A stretch of DNA of 55,726 bases from an uncultured Porphyromonas sp. (GCF_900541275.1 NZ_UQJH01000009.1:1-55726); one strand, 5' to 3'. Shown: positions 43,058 to 52,332, numbered from the stretch's first letter. Program-made: numbers and translations. Notes: generated by a model not told the origin, from the sequence alone.

Positions 43058-44647
43058 ATGTCACACCAAAGATCAATCCTAGCGGTAACAGTAACACTCC
43101 TATCACTCGCTTCCATCACAATGCGGGGTCAGAACGTAAGCGGTTTCGTCTATGAGGATAGGAATATCAATGCCCTCAGGGACAGCAGCGAAAGGGGTCT
43201 ATCCGGCATCCCGGTATCCAACGGCAGAGAGGTGGTACTCACCTCCTCAGATGGCGCCTATAACCTGCCAATGGGTCCATCAGGTGTCGTCTTCGTGATC
43301 AAGCCGAAGGGGTATCGCTTTCTCGCAGACGGAGAGGGACAGTCTAAGTCCTACTACGTCCACAGCGAGAAGGGCTCATCGAAGAAGCTGAAGTATACGG
43401 GGATTAAGCCGACCGGTCCACTGCCTCGGTCAGTAGACTTCGGTCTCATCGCTGATCCCACTGAGGAGAATAGCTTCAGTGTACTCCTCTTCGGGGACAC
43501 ACAGGTCTCCAATGAGAAGGAAGTCGAGTATTTGCAGAGAAGTGTGATCGATGAGCTTGAGGGCACCAGGTCGGCAGCCTTTGGGATCACCCTAGGAGAT
43601 CTGGTCAATAATGTCCTCGACCTCCTCCCAGACTATAAGGGCGCCATAGACAGGATTGGTCTTCCTTGGTATCACGTGATAGGAAATCATGACCACAATC
43701 AGGACGTTGCGGACGACAGTCTAGCCTCGGAGACCTTCCGTGCGGTACTAGGACCTGAGAACTATGCCGTAAACTATGGCAAGGTGCATCTCTTAGTCCT
43801 AGACGATATCCTCTTCCCGGACCCAAAAGGGGAGTCACAATATTGGGGTGGATACAGAGAGGACCAGCTAACCTTCATCAAGAACGATCTCAAACATGTA
43901 CCTCACGATCGTCTTGTGATCATCGCCCAGCATATCCCACTTTTTAATGAGTCGGGAGACTCATTCAACACTCGGGACCGGAGTCAGCTCTTTGAGCTAT
44001 TGAGGCCCTTCGAGAACGTCCTCCTTCTCTCTGCTCACACCCACTATCAGATGCACCACTTCTTTGGTCCCGAAGAGGGCTGGTATGGTGTCAAGCCTCT
44101 CCATGAGTATAATGTCGGCACCGTCTGTGGCGATTGGTGGTCAGGTGACTTCCATGCAGATCCTAAGTGTCCTGACGGCACTATGCGGGACGGGACCCCA
44201 AGGGGCTTCGCTTATATTGATGTCAATGGGACAGACTACAAGCTTAGATATGAGGTGCAGGGTGCTGATCCTAGTATGGGGATGAGACTATACAATACGA
44301 GGGTCGTAGACGCGGACGACGGGAGAGGCATACTGACGGCAAATATTTTCATGGGACGTGTGGGTGACATCGTGGAGTACTCGATTGATGGAGGTGAATG
44401 GAGACCTATGACCAAGGTGCTGCTGCCTGACCCATCTTACGCTCAAATGGTGATGGAGTACGATGAGGAGCGAGATACACTTAAGGACGGTCGGCGACCC
44501 AATAATCCTATTATCTGCTCACATATCTGGAGTGCAGGGCTTCCTCGCAAGACCACTCCCGGTGAGCATATCATCAAGGTCCGCACGATAGACTCTTATG
44601 GTCGTGAGTATATGTCGGAGACCACTTTTCGATCTATAAAGCGCTGA
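43058..44647 (+). CDS. Secreted calcineurin-like metallophosphoesterase
   Basis: This 529-residue enzyme has a signal peptide (cleavage near MRGQ) and three parts: an N-terminal SdrD-like/MetallophosN domain (NVSGFVYEDRNINALRDS), a calcineurin-like catalytic domain with LLFGDTQ, TLGDLVNN, IGNHDHN and SAHTHYQMHH (metal-binding D, N, H residues), and a C-terminal beta domain (MetallophosC-like). It would hydrolyse phosphate esters outside the cytoplasm. It is divergent from the Oar-like receptor, with 220 bp between them and a near -7 match CACCTTTG at 43010-43017. Joint use for nutrient scavenging is an inference from layout. Confidence 0.9.
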   Translation: MSHQRSILAVTVTLLSLASITMRGQNVSGFVYEDRNINALRDSSERGLSGIPVSNGREVVLTSSDGAYNLPMGPSGVVFVIKPKGYRFLADGEGQSKSYYVHSEKGSSKKLKYTGIKPTGPLPRSVDFGLIADPTEENSFSVLLFGDTQVSNEKEVEYLQRSVIDELEGTRSAAFGITLGDLVNNVLDLLPDYKGAIDRIGLPWYHVIGNHDHNQDVADDSLASETFRAVLGPENYAVNYGKVHLLVLDDILFPDPKGESQYWGGYREDQLTFIKNDLKHVPHDRLVIIAQHIPLFNESGDSFNTRDRSQLFELLRPFENVLLLSAHTHYQMHHFFGPEEGWYGVKPLHEYNVGTVCGDWWSGDFHADPKCPDGTMRDGTPRGFAYIDVNGTDYKLRYEVQGADPSMGMRLYNTRVVDADDGRGILTANIFMGRVGDIVEYSIDGGEWRPMTKVLLPDPSYAQMVMEYDEERDTLKDGRRPNNPIICSHIWSAGLPRKTTPGEHIIKVRTIDSYGREYMSETTFRSIKR

Positions 44648-44664
44648 CCTTTGACACCAAAACT

Positions 44665-44704
44665 TAAGGCAGAGAGATTGTCTTGCGACGATCTCTCTGC
44701 CTTA
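44665..44704. terminator. Bidirectional terminator between the phosphoesterase gene and lpdA
   Basis: A perfect 14-bp stem (TAAGGCAGAGAGAT at 44665-44678 with ATCTCTCTGCCTTA at 44691-44704) lies between two convergent genes, 17 bp and 24 bp from their stops. Confidence 0.85.
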
Positions 44705-44728
44705 GCAACTGTAAGAATATAGGGGGAA

Positions 44729-46102
44729 TCAGTCCTCAGCCATATAGGCAGCCTCGTGGAAGATCTCAGCAACCGTCGGATGGGGGAAGATCTGATGGCG
44801 GAGCTCATCGAGCGTCATGCCCTCAGTGATCGCCAGACCGCCGATGGCGATGATCTCAGAGGCGGGGTCACCATAGATCTGCACCCCGAGGACCTTCTTC
44901 GTCTCGGCATGGTAGAGGATCTTGAAGAGTCCGGTGGCGCGCTCATTCTCTACGATGAAGCGTCCGGCAAAGGTCATCGGGATCTTGAGAGCCTTGTAGT
45001 CGGTGCCAGCCTTCTGCAGCTCATCCTCGCTGGCTCCCACGCTCGCAAACTCGGGGCTGGTGTAGATGACTGAGGGGATGGAGTCGTAGCGAGCCTCCTC
45101 ATCGGCACCATCGACGATATTGCGGATGGCCACCTCGCCCTCGTAGTAACCCACATGGGCGAGCATGATGCCACCGACGCAGTCACCTGCAGCGTAGACG
45201 TGCTTGTGAGAGGTGCGCATGTGACTGTCGACCTTGATGGCACGCCGGTTCATCTCGATGTCGAGCGTCTCCAGCCCCAGCCCCTCGGTGATGGGTCGGC
45301 GACCGGTGGAGAGGAGGATGCGCTCTGCCTCGAGGACCTCTCGCTGACCCTCGTAGGTCTCTATGGTGACGGCTCCAGTATGGAGGGAGACCACCTTAGC
45401 CTGGAGGTAAAACTTTACCCCGGCCTTCTCGTACTCCTGCTGGAGGAGCGAGGAGACCTCAGAGTCCATCGGGCCGAGGATCTTGGGGATCATCTCCACG
45501 ACCGTCACATCGACGCCCATGGCGGAGTAGAAGCCTGCAAACTCCATCCCGATGACTCCGCCGCCGATGATGAGGATCGACTTGGGGAGCTCGGGGGCGC
45601 TGAGTGCCTCGGTGGAGGTCCAGTACTCGGTCTCTGCGATGCCATCGATGGGCGGGATGCTCACCTCACTACCAGTGGCGAGGAGGACGTCGGTGGCGGT
45701 GTACTCGGTGTCGTTGCAGCGGATACGGATCTTGCCGTCATCGGTCTCTCCGTCGAGGACTGCGAGACCATCGATGATCTCGACGCCGGACTTGAGGAGC
45801 TTCTGCTTGACGCCGGCGACCAGCTTGCGGACGATCTTCTTCTTGCGGGTCATGATCTTGCCGTAGTCGGCGGTGACGTCACCATCAACGGTGATGCCGT
45901 ACTTATCAGCATTGCTGATCTTCTCAAGGAGGTGGGCGGAGTGGAGCATAGCCTTGGTGGGGATGCAGCCCTCATTAAGGCAGACGCCGCCGAGGTGATT
46001 GCCTTTCTCGAAGAGGACCACCTTCTTCCCCTTCCCGGCAGCATACTCTGCTGCATTGTATCCGGCGGGACCACCGCCGATGACTGCGATATCGTAGGTC
46101 AT
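44729..46102 (-). CDS. lpdA: Dihydrolipoyl dehydrogenase
   Basis: This 457-residue flavoprotein (E3) reoxidises dihydrolipoamide with NAD+ in 2-oxoacid dehydrogenase or glycine cleavage complexes. It has the FAD motif VIGGGPAGYNAAEYA, the redox-active disulfide in GGVCLNEGCIPTKAML, the NAD motif LIIGGGVIGMEFAGF, and the C-terminal HPTVAEIFHEAA with the catalytic His-Glu pair. The partner E1 and E2 genes are not in the window. It has its own transcription unit: the ribosomal terminator (46184-46222) lies upstream and a bidirectional terminator downstream. Confidence 0.96.
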   Translation of the reverse strand: MTYDIAVIGGGPAGYNAAEYAAGKGKKVVLFEKGNHLGGVCLNEGCIPTKAMLHSAHLLEKISNADKYGITVDGDVTADYGKIMTRKKKIVRKLVAGVKQKLLKSGVEIIDGLAVLDGETDDGKIRIRCNDTEYTATDVLLATGSEVSIPPIDGIAETEYWTSTEALSAPELPKSILIIGGGVIGMEFAGFYSAMGVDVTVVEMIPKILGPMDSEVSSLLQQEYEKAGVKFYLQAKVVSLHTGAVTIETYEGQREVLEAERILLSTGRRPITEGLGLETLDIEMNRRAIKVDSHMRTSHKHVYAAGDCVGGIMLAHVGYYEGEVAIRNIVDGADEEARYDSIPSVIYTSPEFASVGASEDELQKAGTDYKALKIPMTFAGRFIVENERATGLFKILYHAETKKVLGVQIYGDPASEIIAIGGLAITEGMTLDELRHQIFPHPTVAEIFHEAAYMAED

Positions 46103-46183
46103 GGTATTTTTTTAGAAATAGTTGGATATGGTCTTGTCATTACATACACCGGCAAGTTACCCATTTTCCGCGTAATGGGGTAC

Positions 46184-46222
46184 AAAAAAAGGAGACGTAC
46201 TCCACGAGCGGGGTACGTCTCC
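46184..46222 (-). terminator. Terminator of the ribosomal (rpsH-rplQ) operon
   Basis: A 10-bp stem (GGAGACGTAC at 46191-46200 with GTACGTCTCC at 46213-46222) is followed on the minus strand by seven Ts (46190-46184). It lies 26 bp after the rplQ stop. Confidence 0.92.
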
Positions 46223-46247
46223 ATTGACTTTATATATAGAAGTGACC

Positions 46248-46760
46248 TTACTTGGTCTCCTCCTCGGCGGGGGTCTCGACCTTGGCCTCCTCTACGGGAG
46301 CAGCCTCAGCGGTCTCCTCGCTCTTCTTGCGACGAGAGCGACGGGTCTTCTTAGCGGTCTTCTCCTCCGTTGCCTTGGTCTTGCCCTTCTGAGTGTAGAC
46401 CTCATTGAAGTCCACGAGCTCGATGAAGCAGGTCATGGTGTCATCACCACGACGACGACCCAGCTTGATGATGCGGGTGTAGCCACCGGGACGGTCAGCC
46501 ACCTTGGGTGCGATCACCGTGAAGAGCTCAGTGACAGCCTCCTTATTCTGGAGGTCACGGAATGCCATACGGCGATTATTGAGGTTGTCCTCCTTACCGC
46601 GGGTGATCATCGGCTCTACGTGCATACGGAGTACCTTGGCCTTAGCGAGGGTGGTGACAATCCTCTTCTCCATGATCAGCGAGGCAGCCATATTGGAGAG
46701 CAAAGCCTTGCGGTGACTGCTGGTGCGGGAGAGATGATTGAATTTCTTATTATGTCTCAT
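46248..46760 (-). CDS. rplQ: 50S ribosomal protein L17
   Basis: This 170-residue protein has the L17 core (MRHNKKFNHLSRTSSHRKAL through GYTRIIKLGRRRGDDTMTCFIEL, here noted by its ends) and an extra C-terminal tail of about 50 residues, first lysine-rich (KKTRRSRRKKSEE) then acidic and alanine-rich. Such tails on L17 are usual in Bacteroidetes. It is the last gene of the ribosomal run, 8 bp after rpoA, and the terminator follows. Confidence 0.97.
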   Translation of the reverse strand: MRHNKKFNHLSRTSSHRKALLSNMAASLIMEKRIVTTLAKAKVLRMHVEPMITRGKEDNLNNRRMAFRDLQNKEAVTELFTVIAPKVADRPGGYTRIIKLGRRRGDDTMTCFIELVDFNEVYTQKGKTKATEEKTAKKTRRSRRKKSEETAEAAPVEEAKVETPAEEETK

Positions 46761-46768
46761 TATGCTAC

Positions 46769-47764
46769 TTAGTCTTTATCAAGTTTGTATTTGGCGACAT
46801 CCATATCGAAGGTGAGCTTGAGCTCATCGAGGAGTGCGTAGACCTCATTGAGAGACTTCTTGCCGAAGTTTCGGATCTTAAGCAGCTCACTCTCCGAGAA
46901 GGCGACCAGGTCCCCCAGCGTATCGATGCCGGCAGCACGAAGACAATTGAGCGCTCTGACGGACAGCATATCCTCAGAGAGCTTTGTCTTCAGGAGCTGA
47001 CGGAGACGCATGGTGGCCTCGTCGAAGGTATCGCTACCCTCCTCGGTCTCCAGATCGTACTCGATCGTCTCATCGTGGAAAAGTCGGAGATGAGAGATCA
47101 GGACATCAGCCGCATCCACGAGCGCCTGCTTGGGCGTCACCGAGCCATCGGTGTCGATGTCAAGGATCAGGCGGTCGTAGTCAGTCTTCTGACCCACACG
47201 GGTATTCTCGACGCTCATCTTGACATTGAGGATCGGGGTGTAGATCGCATCGATGGCGATACGCTCCGGGTCATCAAAGGACTCGGCAATATCGTCAGAG
47301 GAGACCCATCCGCGACCCTTGTCAATGAAGAGCGTGAGGTCAAAGGAGGCTGACTTGTCGAGGTGGCAGATGACCTGCGACTTATTGATCACCTCGAAAT
47401 TGGATAGCGGGGCGATATCGCCTGCTGTCAATTGCTTCTTATCCTTTCCACTGACCTTGATCGTCACCTGCTCATCGTCCTCACCCTGGATGGTCTGCTT
47501 GAAGCGGACCTTCTTGAGATTAAGAATGATATTTGTCACATCCTCAACAACTCCCGGCACGGTGGCAAACTCATGAGCCACGCCGGAGATCTTGATGGAA
47601 TTGATGGCAAAGCCCACGGGCGAGGAGAGGAGAATACGACGCAGAGCATTGCCAATGGTAAGACCGTATCCGGGCTCCAATGGCTTGAAGTCTGCTCTCC
47701 CATGTGTGGGTGTCGACTCCGTGAAGACCAGCTTGTCTGGTTTTTGGAATACTAGTAAAGCCAT
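46769..47764 (-). CDS. rpoA: DNA-directed RNA polymerase subunit alpha
   Basis: This 331-residue protein is a complete alpha subunit. The N-terminal domain (FKPLEPGYGLTIGNALRRIL) dimerises and binds beta and beta'; the C-terminal domain (about 255-320, LSVRALNCLRAAGIDTLGDL) binds DNA and regulators. It lies between rpsD (43 bp) and rplQ (8 bp) as in the standard alpha operon. Confidence 0.98.
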   Translation of the reverse strand: MALLVFQKPDKLVFTESTPTHGRADFKPLEPGYGLTIGNALRRILLSSPVGFAINSIKISGVAHEFATVPGVVEDVTNIILNLKKVRFKQTIQGEDDEQVTIKVSGKDKKQLTAGDIAPLSNFEVINKSQVICHLDKSASFDLTLFIDKGRGWVSSDDIAESFDDPERIAIDAIYTPILNVKMSVENTRVGQKTDYDRLILDIDTDGSVTPKQALVDAADVLISHLRLFHDETIEYDLETEEGSDTFDEATMRLRQLLKTKLSEDMLSVRALNCLRAAGIDTLGDLVAFSESELLKIRNFGKKSLNEVYALLDELKLTFDMDVAKYKLDKD

Positions 47765-47807
47765 ATCACTGCTATTAAATGACTCGAAAGTCGGAAAGGA
47801 TCAATTA

Positions 47808-48407
47808 TTACTTAGAGTACAGCTCGATGATAGACTGCTCTACGATATTCTCAGGAATATCAGCGCGCTCGGGCACGTGGAGGAAGGTACCTGCCTGTGC
47901 CGCACCATCCCAGGCGAGCCAGGAGTACTGGTTGTGACCCAGACTCTGTACCGCCTCGCGGATGATCTCAAGATTCTTGTCTCTCTCACGTATGCCGACG
48001 ACCTGGCCGGGCTGTACGGAGTAGGAGGGGATGTCGACCACCTTGCCGTCTACGACGATGTGACGGTGGTTGACGAGCTGACGAGCTGCAGCACGAGACT
48101 TAGCGAGACCAAGACGGAATACTACATTGTCGAGACGCTGCTCCAGCAACTGGAGGAGGATCTCGCCACGTACACCGGGCATACTGGACGCCTTCTTGTA
48201 GTAGTTGCGGAACTGACGCTCCAGCACTCCATAGGTGTACTTTGCCTTCTGTTTCTCGCGCAGCTGATTACCATACTCGGATGCCCTACGGCGACGGGAG
48301 TTTCCGTGCTCTCCGGGAGGTGTTGTCTTCTTGCTCTTGACATTGCCAAAGACAGGCTCGCCAAACTTGCGATTGACCTTAGCTTTAGGACCTGTATATC
48401 TTGCCAT
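47808..48407 (-). CDS. rpsD: 30S ribosomal protein S4
   Basis: This 199-residue primary 16S-binding protein begins MARYTGPKAKVNRKFGEPVF and has the S4 RNA-binding domain (LLEQRLDNVVFRLGLAKSRA). In E. coli, S4 also represses the alpha operon by binding a structured leader. Here rpsD is preceded by an unusual 251-bp gap with a three-way junction fold (48492-48566), which could serve that purpose. Confidence 0.98.
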   Translation of the reverse strand: MARYTGPKAKVNRKFGEPVFGNVKSKKTTPPGEHGNSRRRRASEYGNQLREKQKAKYTYGVLERQFRNYYKKASSMPGVRGEILLQLLEQRLDNVVFRLGLAKSRAAARQLVNHRHIVVDGKVVDIPSYSVQPGQVVGIRERDKNLEIIREAVQSLGHNQYSWLAWDGAAQAGTFLHVPERADIPENIVEQSIIELYSK

Positions 48408-48491
48408 GACTTATCTATAACTATTGTGTGTGGATTATATGAGATCGATCGGTGGGATCCTCCAAGGGACCGGTACAGTGCTGCGCGTCGT

Positions 48492-48566
48492 CCCTGTATC
48501 TATCACTCCGCCAGAGTGGCAGAGGCACCAGCTTACCGGAGGGTAAGGTGCGCGACTCCTACAGGG
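48492..48566 (-). ncRNA. Candidate structured mRNA leader of rpsD (three-way junction)
   Basis: Read on the minus strand, CCCTGTA (48566-48560) pairs with TACAGGG (48498-48492) to close a 75-nt unit. Inside, GCACC-TTACC pairs with GGTAA-GGTGC (48551-48525, with a bulge) and CTCTGCCA pairs with TGGCGGAG (48524-48506). The last helix contains a U-G pair on the minus strand that would be a C-A mismatch on the plus strand, which favours the minus strand, the direction of rpsD. No tRNA features (T-loop, CCA) are present. Function is inferred. Confidence 0.5.
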
Positions 48567-48658
48567 GCATTTCTCTTATCTACACTATGCCGTCACTTAT
48601 CTATGAGGGATACCTGAGACGATGACACGTGGTCATTGATCGCTCTCAGATCTCATCA

Positions 48659-49045
48659 TCAGGGTTTACGACGCTTGGGAGGACGGCAGCCATTGTGAGG
48701 CATAGGCGTCACGTCGATGATCTCCATCACCTCGATACCGGCGTTATTGATCGTGCGGATGGCACTCTCGCGACCGTTACCGGGACCCTGTACGTAGACC
48801 GTCACCTTGCGGAGACCGGCATCGTGAGCCTTCTTGGAAGCATCCTCGGCAGCCATCTGAGCGGCGTAGGGGGTGTTCTTCTTAGAGCTCCTGAAGCCCA
48901 TCTTACCGGCAGAGGACTGGCTGATAGCCTGACCCTGATTATTGGTGAGGGTGATAATGATGTTGTTGAAAGAAGAGTGGATGTGAGCCTGACCGATGGC
49001 ATCGACCTGGACCTTTCTCTTCTTGGCTGTTTGATTCTTTGCCAT
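48659..49045 (-). CDS. rpsK: 30S ribosomal protein S11
   Basis: This 128-residue protein has the S11 body (AHIHSSFNNIIITLTNNQG, KMGFRSSKKNTPYAAQ) and ends in DVTPMPHNGCRPPKRRKP, the highly conserved C-terminus of the platform protein next to the mRNA exit. It lies 18 bp after rpsM; the following gap to rpsD is 251 bp. Confidence 0.98.
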   Translation of the reverse strand: MAKNQTAKKRKVQVDAIGQAHIHSSFNNIIITLTNNQGQAISQSSAGKMGFRSSKKNTPYAAQMAAEDASKKAHDAGLRKVTVYVQGPGNGRESAIRTINNAGIEVMEIIDVTPMPHNGCRPPKRRKP

Positions 49046-49063
49046 AAACTATAGATGACCGTG

Positions 49064-49444
49064 TTACTTGGTCGCCTTCTTCTTATTAGCGACCGTCTTC
49101 CTGCGTCCCTTGCGGGTACGAGCATTGTTCTTGGTCTTCTGTCCACGTACGGGAAGACCATTACGGTGTCTGATACCGCGGTATGACCCGATATCCATGA
49201 GGCGCTTGATGTCCATCTGCTGCATACTGCGGAGGTCTCCCTCGACCTTGTAATTAGCAGTGATGTACTCACGGATAGCGGCAGCCTGATCGTCTGTCCA
49301 GTCCTGGACCTTGGTCTCACGCGGCACCTCCGTCTTGTCGAGGATGGTGCGAGCTGCGCTGCGGCCAATGCCATAGATGTAGGTCAGTGCGATCTGTCCC
49401 TGCTTGTCTTGCGGTAAGTCTACACCTACTATTCTTATAGCCAT
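49064..49444 (-). CDS. rpsM: 30S ribosomal protein S13
   Basis: This 126-residue head protein begins MAIRIVGVDLPQDKQG and has LTYIYGIGRSAARTIL and the SYRGIRHRNGLPVRGQKTKN segment (SYRGIRHRNGLPVRGQ in part), then a basic tail. It lies 117 bp after rpmJ and 18 bp before rpsK. Confidence 0.98.
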   Translation of the reverse strand: MAIRIVGVDLPQDKQGQIALTYIYGIGRSAARTILDKTEVPRETKVQDWTDDQAAAIREYITANYKVEGDLRSMQQMDIKRLMDIGSYRGIRHRNGLPVRGQKTKNNARTRKGRRKTVANKKKATK

Positions 49445-49561
49445 ATATTATAAAAACGTAAATGATTGGATGTGTCTTAGTAGACTAAGATACCATCTGC
49501 TCAAGATACTCGTCCTTATAATCCACGGGGACCACACTCTCTCGAGTGCGTCTCCGAGGGA

Positions 49562-49678
49562 TTACTTCTGACGCATCTTAAACTTAGGGTTCTTCTTGTT
49601 GATGACGTAGAGGCGTCCCTTGCGACGTACAAACTTGCAGTCGTCGTCACGCTTCTTGATAGAAACTTTGACTTTCAT
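49562..49678 (-). CDS. rpmJ: 50S ribosomal protein L36
   Basis: This 38-residue protein starts MKVKVSIKKRDDDCKFVRRK and ends NKKNPKFKMRQK. It belongs to the L36 form without the full zinc-binding cysteine set: only one cysteine (in DDDCKF) remains, as is common in Bacteroidetes. It lies between infA and rpsM as in the standard cluster, but with gaps of 152 and 117 bp, longer than usual. Confidence 0.95.
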   Translation of the reverse strand: MKVKVSIKKRDDDCKFVRRKGRLYVINKKNPKFKMRQK

Positions 49679-49830
49679 CTCTTTCTCTGCTATAGTCTCA
49701 GGCGGCAACCCTTGTCCCCGCCAATGATTAGTGTTGGTAATAGTTCGATGCCCGGACTGACCCTCTCGAGGTCCACTCCAAGCCTCCGGAGCTACATATA
49801 GGTCAAAATCGCCTACTCACAATAAGAGAC

Positions 49831-50049
49831 TTACTTGTACCGGTAGACGATACGACCCTTGGTGAGATCATAGGGGGACATCTCCACCTTCACACGATCG
49901 CCGGGGAGGATGCGGATGTAGTGCAGGCGCATTTTGCCGGAAATGTGTGCAGTGAGCTCGTGCCCATTGTCCAGCTCTACCTTAAACATAGCGTTGGACA
50001 GAGCCTCTACGATGACACCATCTTGCTCTATTGCTGGTTCTTTTGCCAT
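49831..50049 (-). CDS. infA: Translation initiation factor IF-1
   Basis: This 72-residue OB-fold protein binds the 30S A site and assists IF-2 and IF-3. It has the standard IF-1 sequence pattern (EQDGVIVEALSNAMFKVELD, then GHELTAHISGKMRLHYIRIL and VEMSPYDLTKGRIVYRYK). It is 77 bp after map and 152 bp before rpmJ. Confidence 0.98.
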   Translation of the reverse strand: MAKEPAIEQDGVIVEALSNAMFKVELDNGHELTAHISGKMRLHYIRILPGDRVKVEMSPYDLTKGRIVYRYK

Positions 50050-50126
50050 TATGCTTTCTCCTTGATGTATTATAAAATGTATCTCTCAATGATAAGAAAT
50101 CCTCTCGACTCCTGCAAGTCCTCAGC

Positions 50127-50927
50127 TCAGAAGGTCTCCCTACCGATCACCTCGTAGATGTAGTCGAAGCTGCTCATCAGCTTGGCTCGTCCGTCGACCA
50201 CCGCCATGCAGTGCTCGAAGTGAGCGGCCGGCTTACGGTCCTTAGTGCGGACCGTCCAGCCGTCATTGCTGATAAAGACATTCTTACTACCGAGGGTAAT
50301 CATGGGCTCGATGCAGATGCAGAGTCCCTCCTCGATCATGGGACCGGTCCCACGGTGCCCATAGTTGGGCACATTGGGATCCTCATGCATGCCACGACCG
50401 ATGCCGTGGCCGACAAACTCCCGGACCACACCGTAAAACTTCGCCTCGCAGTGCTTCTGCACCGCCTCGCCGATGTCTCCGATGTGCTTGCCCACCTCTA
50501 CCTGATCGATGCCGAGGTAGAGTGCCTCCTTGGTCGTATTGAGCAGATCAGCCACCTTGGGGTCAATCTCTCCGACGGGGAAGGTGAAGGCGCTATCGCC
50601 GATGAAGCCGCCAAGCTCCGTGCAGAGGTCCACCGTGATGATGTCGCCCTCCTTGAGGATAGCGTCGGGGCTGGGGATGCCGTGTACGACGATCTCATTG
50701 ACCGAGACACAGATGCTTCCCGGGAAGCCCTCATATCCGAGACAAGCCGGGTAGCCACCATGACTGATGATAAAGTCGTGCGCCACCTTATCCAGGTCCG
50801 CCGTGCTGACGCCCGGTCGGATGTGCTTAGCCACCTCCGCGAGGGTGCGGCTATTGAGCTGATTGGCGAGATAGAGCTTATCGATCTCCTCGCGCGTCTT
50901 GAGGATAATGTGATTGCGTCGAATCAT
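50127..50927 (-). CDS. map: Type I methionine aminopeptidase
   Basis: This 266-residue enzyme removes the initiator methionine from new proteins. The five metal ligands are visible: two Asp in VDLCTELGGFIGDSAFTF, His in VGHGIGRGMHEDP, and Glu in CICIEPM and HFEHCMAVVDG. MetAP between secY and infA is normal for the spc operon. It follows secY by 37 bp. Confidence 0.96.
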   Translation of the reverse strand: MIRRNHIILKTREEIDKLYLANQLNSRTLAEVAKHIRPGVSTADLDKVAHDFIISHGGYPACLGYEGFPGSICVSVNEIVVHGIPSPDAILKEGDIITVDLCTELGGFIGDSAFTFPVGEIDPKVADLLNTTKEALYLGIDQVEVGKHIGDIGEAVQKHCEAKFYGVVREFVGHGIGRGMHEDPNVPNYGHRGTGPMIEEGLCICIEPMITLGSKNVFISNDGWTVRTKDRKPAAHFEHCMAVVDGRAKLMSSFDYIYEVIGRETF

Positions 50928-50964
50928 CAGTGTCAGTCGTTAGTGGATTCTATCTCTCTTGAGA

Positions 50965-52293
50965 TCAGTGGTACATATTGCCGTTACGGCCCTTGATATG
51001 AGTGCCCTCAAGGAGTCCGTCATAGTGGTGCTGTAGGAGCATACCCTCCACCTGCTGCAGTGTGTCGAGGACCACACCGACCATAATGATCAGAGAGGTG
51101 CCGCCGAAGAACTGCGAGAACTGTGCGTCGATACCCATCAGGCGAGCAAAGGCGGGGAGGATGGCCACGATGGCGAGGAAGATGGCACCGGGGAGGGTGA
51201 TCTTGCTCATCACGTCATCGATGTACTCCTTGGTCGCCTTACCGGGCTTGATACCGGGGATAAACCCATTTGACCGCTTGAGGTCGTCAGAGATCTGACC
51301 GGGGTTGATCGTCACTGCGGTATAGAAGTAGGTGAAGACGATGATCAGGAGAGCAAAGATGAAATTGTACCAGAAGCCGGAGCCCTGCATAAACTGCTGC
51401 CAGAAGGGCGAGATATTATTCCCGTAGCCGATGAAGGTAAGCGGGATAAACATGATCGCCTGAGCGAAGATGATCGGCATCACGTTGGCGGCATTGATCT
51501 TCAGCGGGATATACTGACGAGCGCCACCATACATACGGTTGCCGACGGTCCTCTTGGCATACTGCACCGGGATACGGCGGGTCCCCTGCACCAGCAGGAT
51601 AGCACCGATGATCACGATCAGGAGGAGTAGGAGCTCGAGGATAAAGACGAAGAGACCTCCGGTGACATTGAAGCGAAGTACAAACTCGCTCACGATGGCA
51701 GAGGGGAATCGTGCGAGGATACCCACGAGGATGATAAAGGAGACACCATTACCTACACCACGCTCCGTGATGCGCTCACCGAGCCAGAGGGTCATCATCG
51801 AGCCGGCAGCCATGTAGACCGTACTCCGGAAGTAAAACCAGAAGGTCGAAGGCATAGCTACACCGACGGTGGCGAGCTGATTACGCAGGTTGATCAGGTA
51901 GACCGGGCCCTGGATCAGCAGGATGATGATGGTAAGGTATCTCGTCCACTGTCCCAGCTTACGCCGACCACTCTCACCCTCGCGCTGCATCTTCTGGATG
52001 CTGGGCACTACCATCGCCATAAGCTGGACGACGATAGAGGCAGAGATGTACGGCATGATACCGAGTCCAAAGACAGATGCATTGCTAAACGCACCACCTG
52101 AGAACATGTCCAACAGTGCCATCAGTCCGCCGCGTGTCTGATCATGCAGCGCCGTAAGCGTCGACGGATCAATACCGGGGAGGACGATGGTAGTGCCAAG
52201 ACGATAGAGGACGATGAGCCACAGTGTCGTCAGGATACGCTGGCGCAGGTCATCAATCTTCCAGATGTTTCTTATCGTCTCTACAAACTTCAT
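50965..52293 (-). CDS. secY: Preprotein translocase subunit SecY
   Basis: This 442-residue inner-membrane protein is the channel subunit of SecYEG. Ten transmembrane helices can be traced; family motifs include GIDPSTL near the start, ALGIMPYISASIVVQL as GLGIMPYISASIVVQLM, and ITERGVGNGVSFIIL. It lies 39 bp after rplO and 37 bp before map. Confidence 0.98.
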   Translation of the reverse strand: MKFVETIRNIWKIDDLRQRILTTLWLIVLYRLGTTIVLPGIDPSTLTALHDQTRGGLMALLDMFSGGAFSNASVFGLGIMPYISASIVVQLMAMVVPSIQKMQREGESGRRKLGQWTRYLTIIILLIQGPVYLINLRNQLATVGVAMPSTFWFYFRSTVYMAAGSMMTLWLGERITERGVGNGVSFIILVGILARFPSAIVSEFVLRFNVTGGLFVFILELLLLLIVIIGAILLVQGTRRIPVQYAKRTVGNRMYGGARQYIPLKINAANVMPIIFAQAIMFIPLTFIGYGNNISPFWQQFMQGSGFWYNFIFALLIIVFTYFYTAVTINPGQISDDLKRSNGFIPGIKPGKATKEYIDDVMSKITLPGAIFLAIVAILPAFARLMGIDAQFSQFFGGTSLIIMVGVVLDTLQQVEGMLLQHHYDGLLEGTHIKGRNGNMYH

Positions 52294-52332
52294 GGGATAA
52301 GTGTCTTAGGGTGAAATGTGAGGAGCAAAAGA

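Noticed and set aside
48492..48566. tRNA gene (75 nt with a 7-bp closing stem)
   Set aside because: No T-loop TTCGANNC, no plausible anticodon arm and only three helices.
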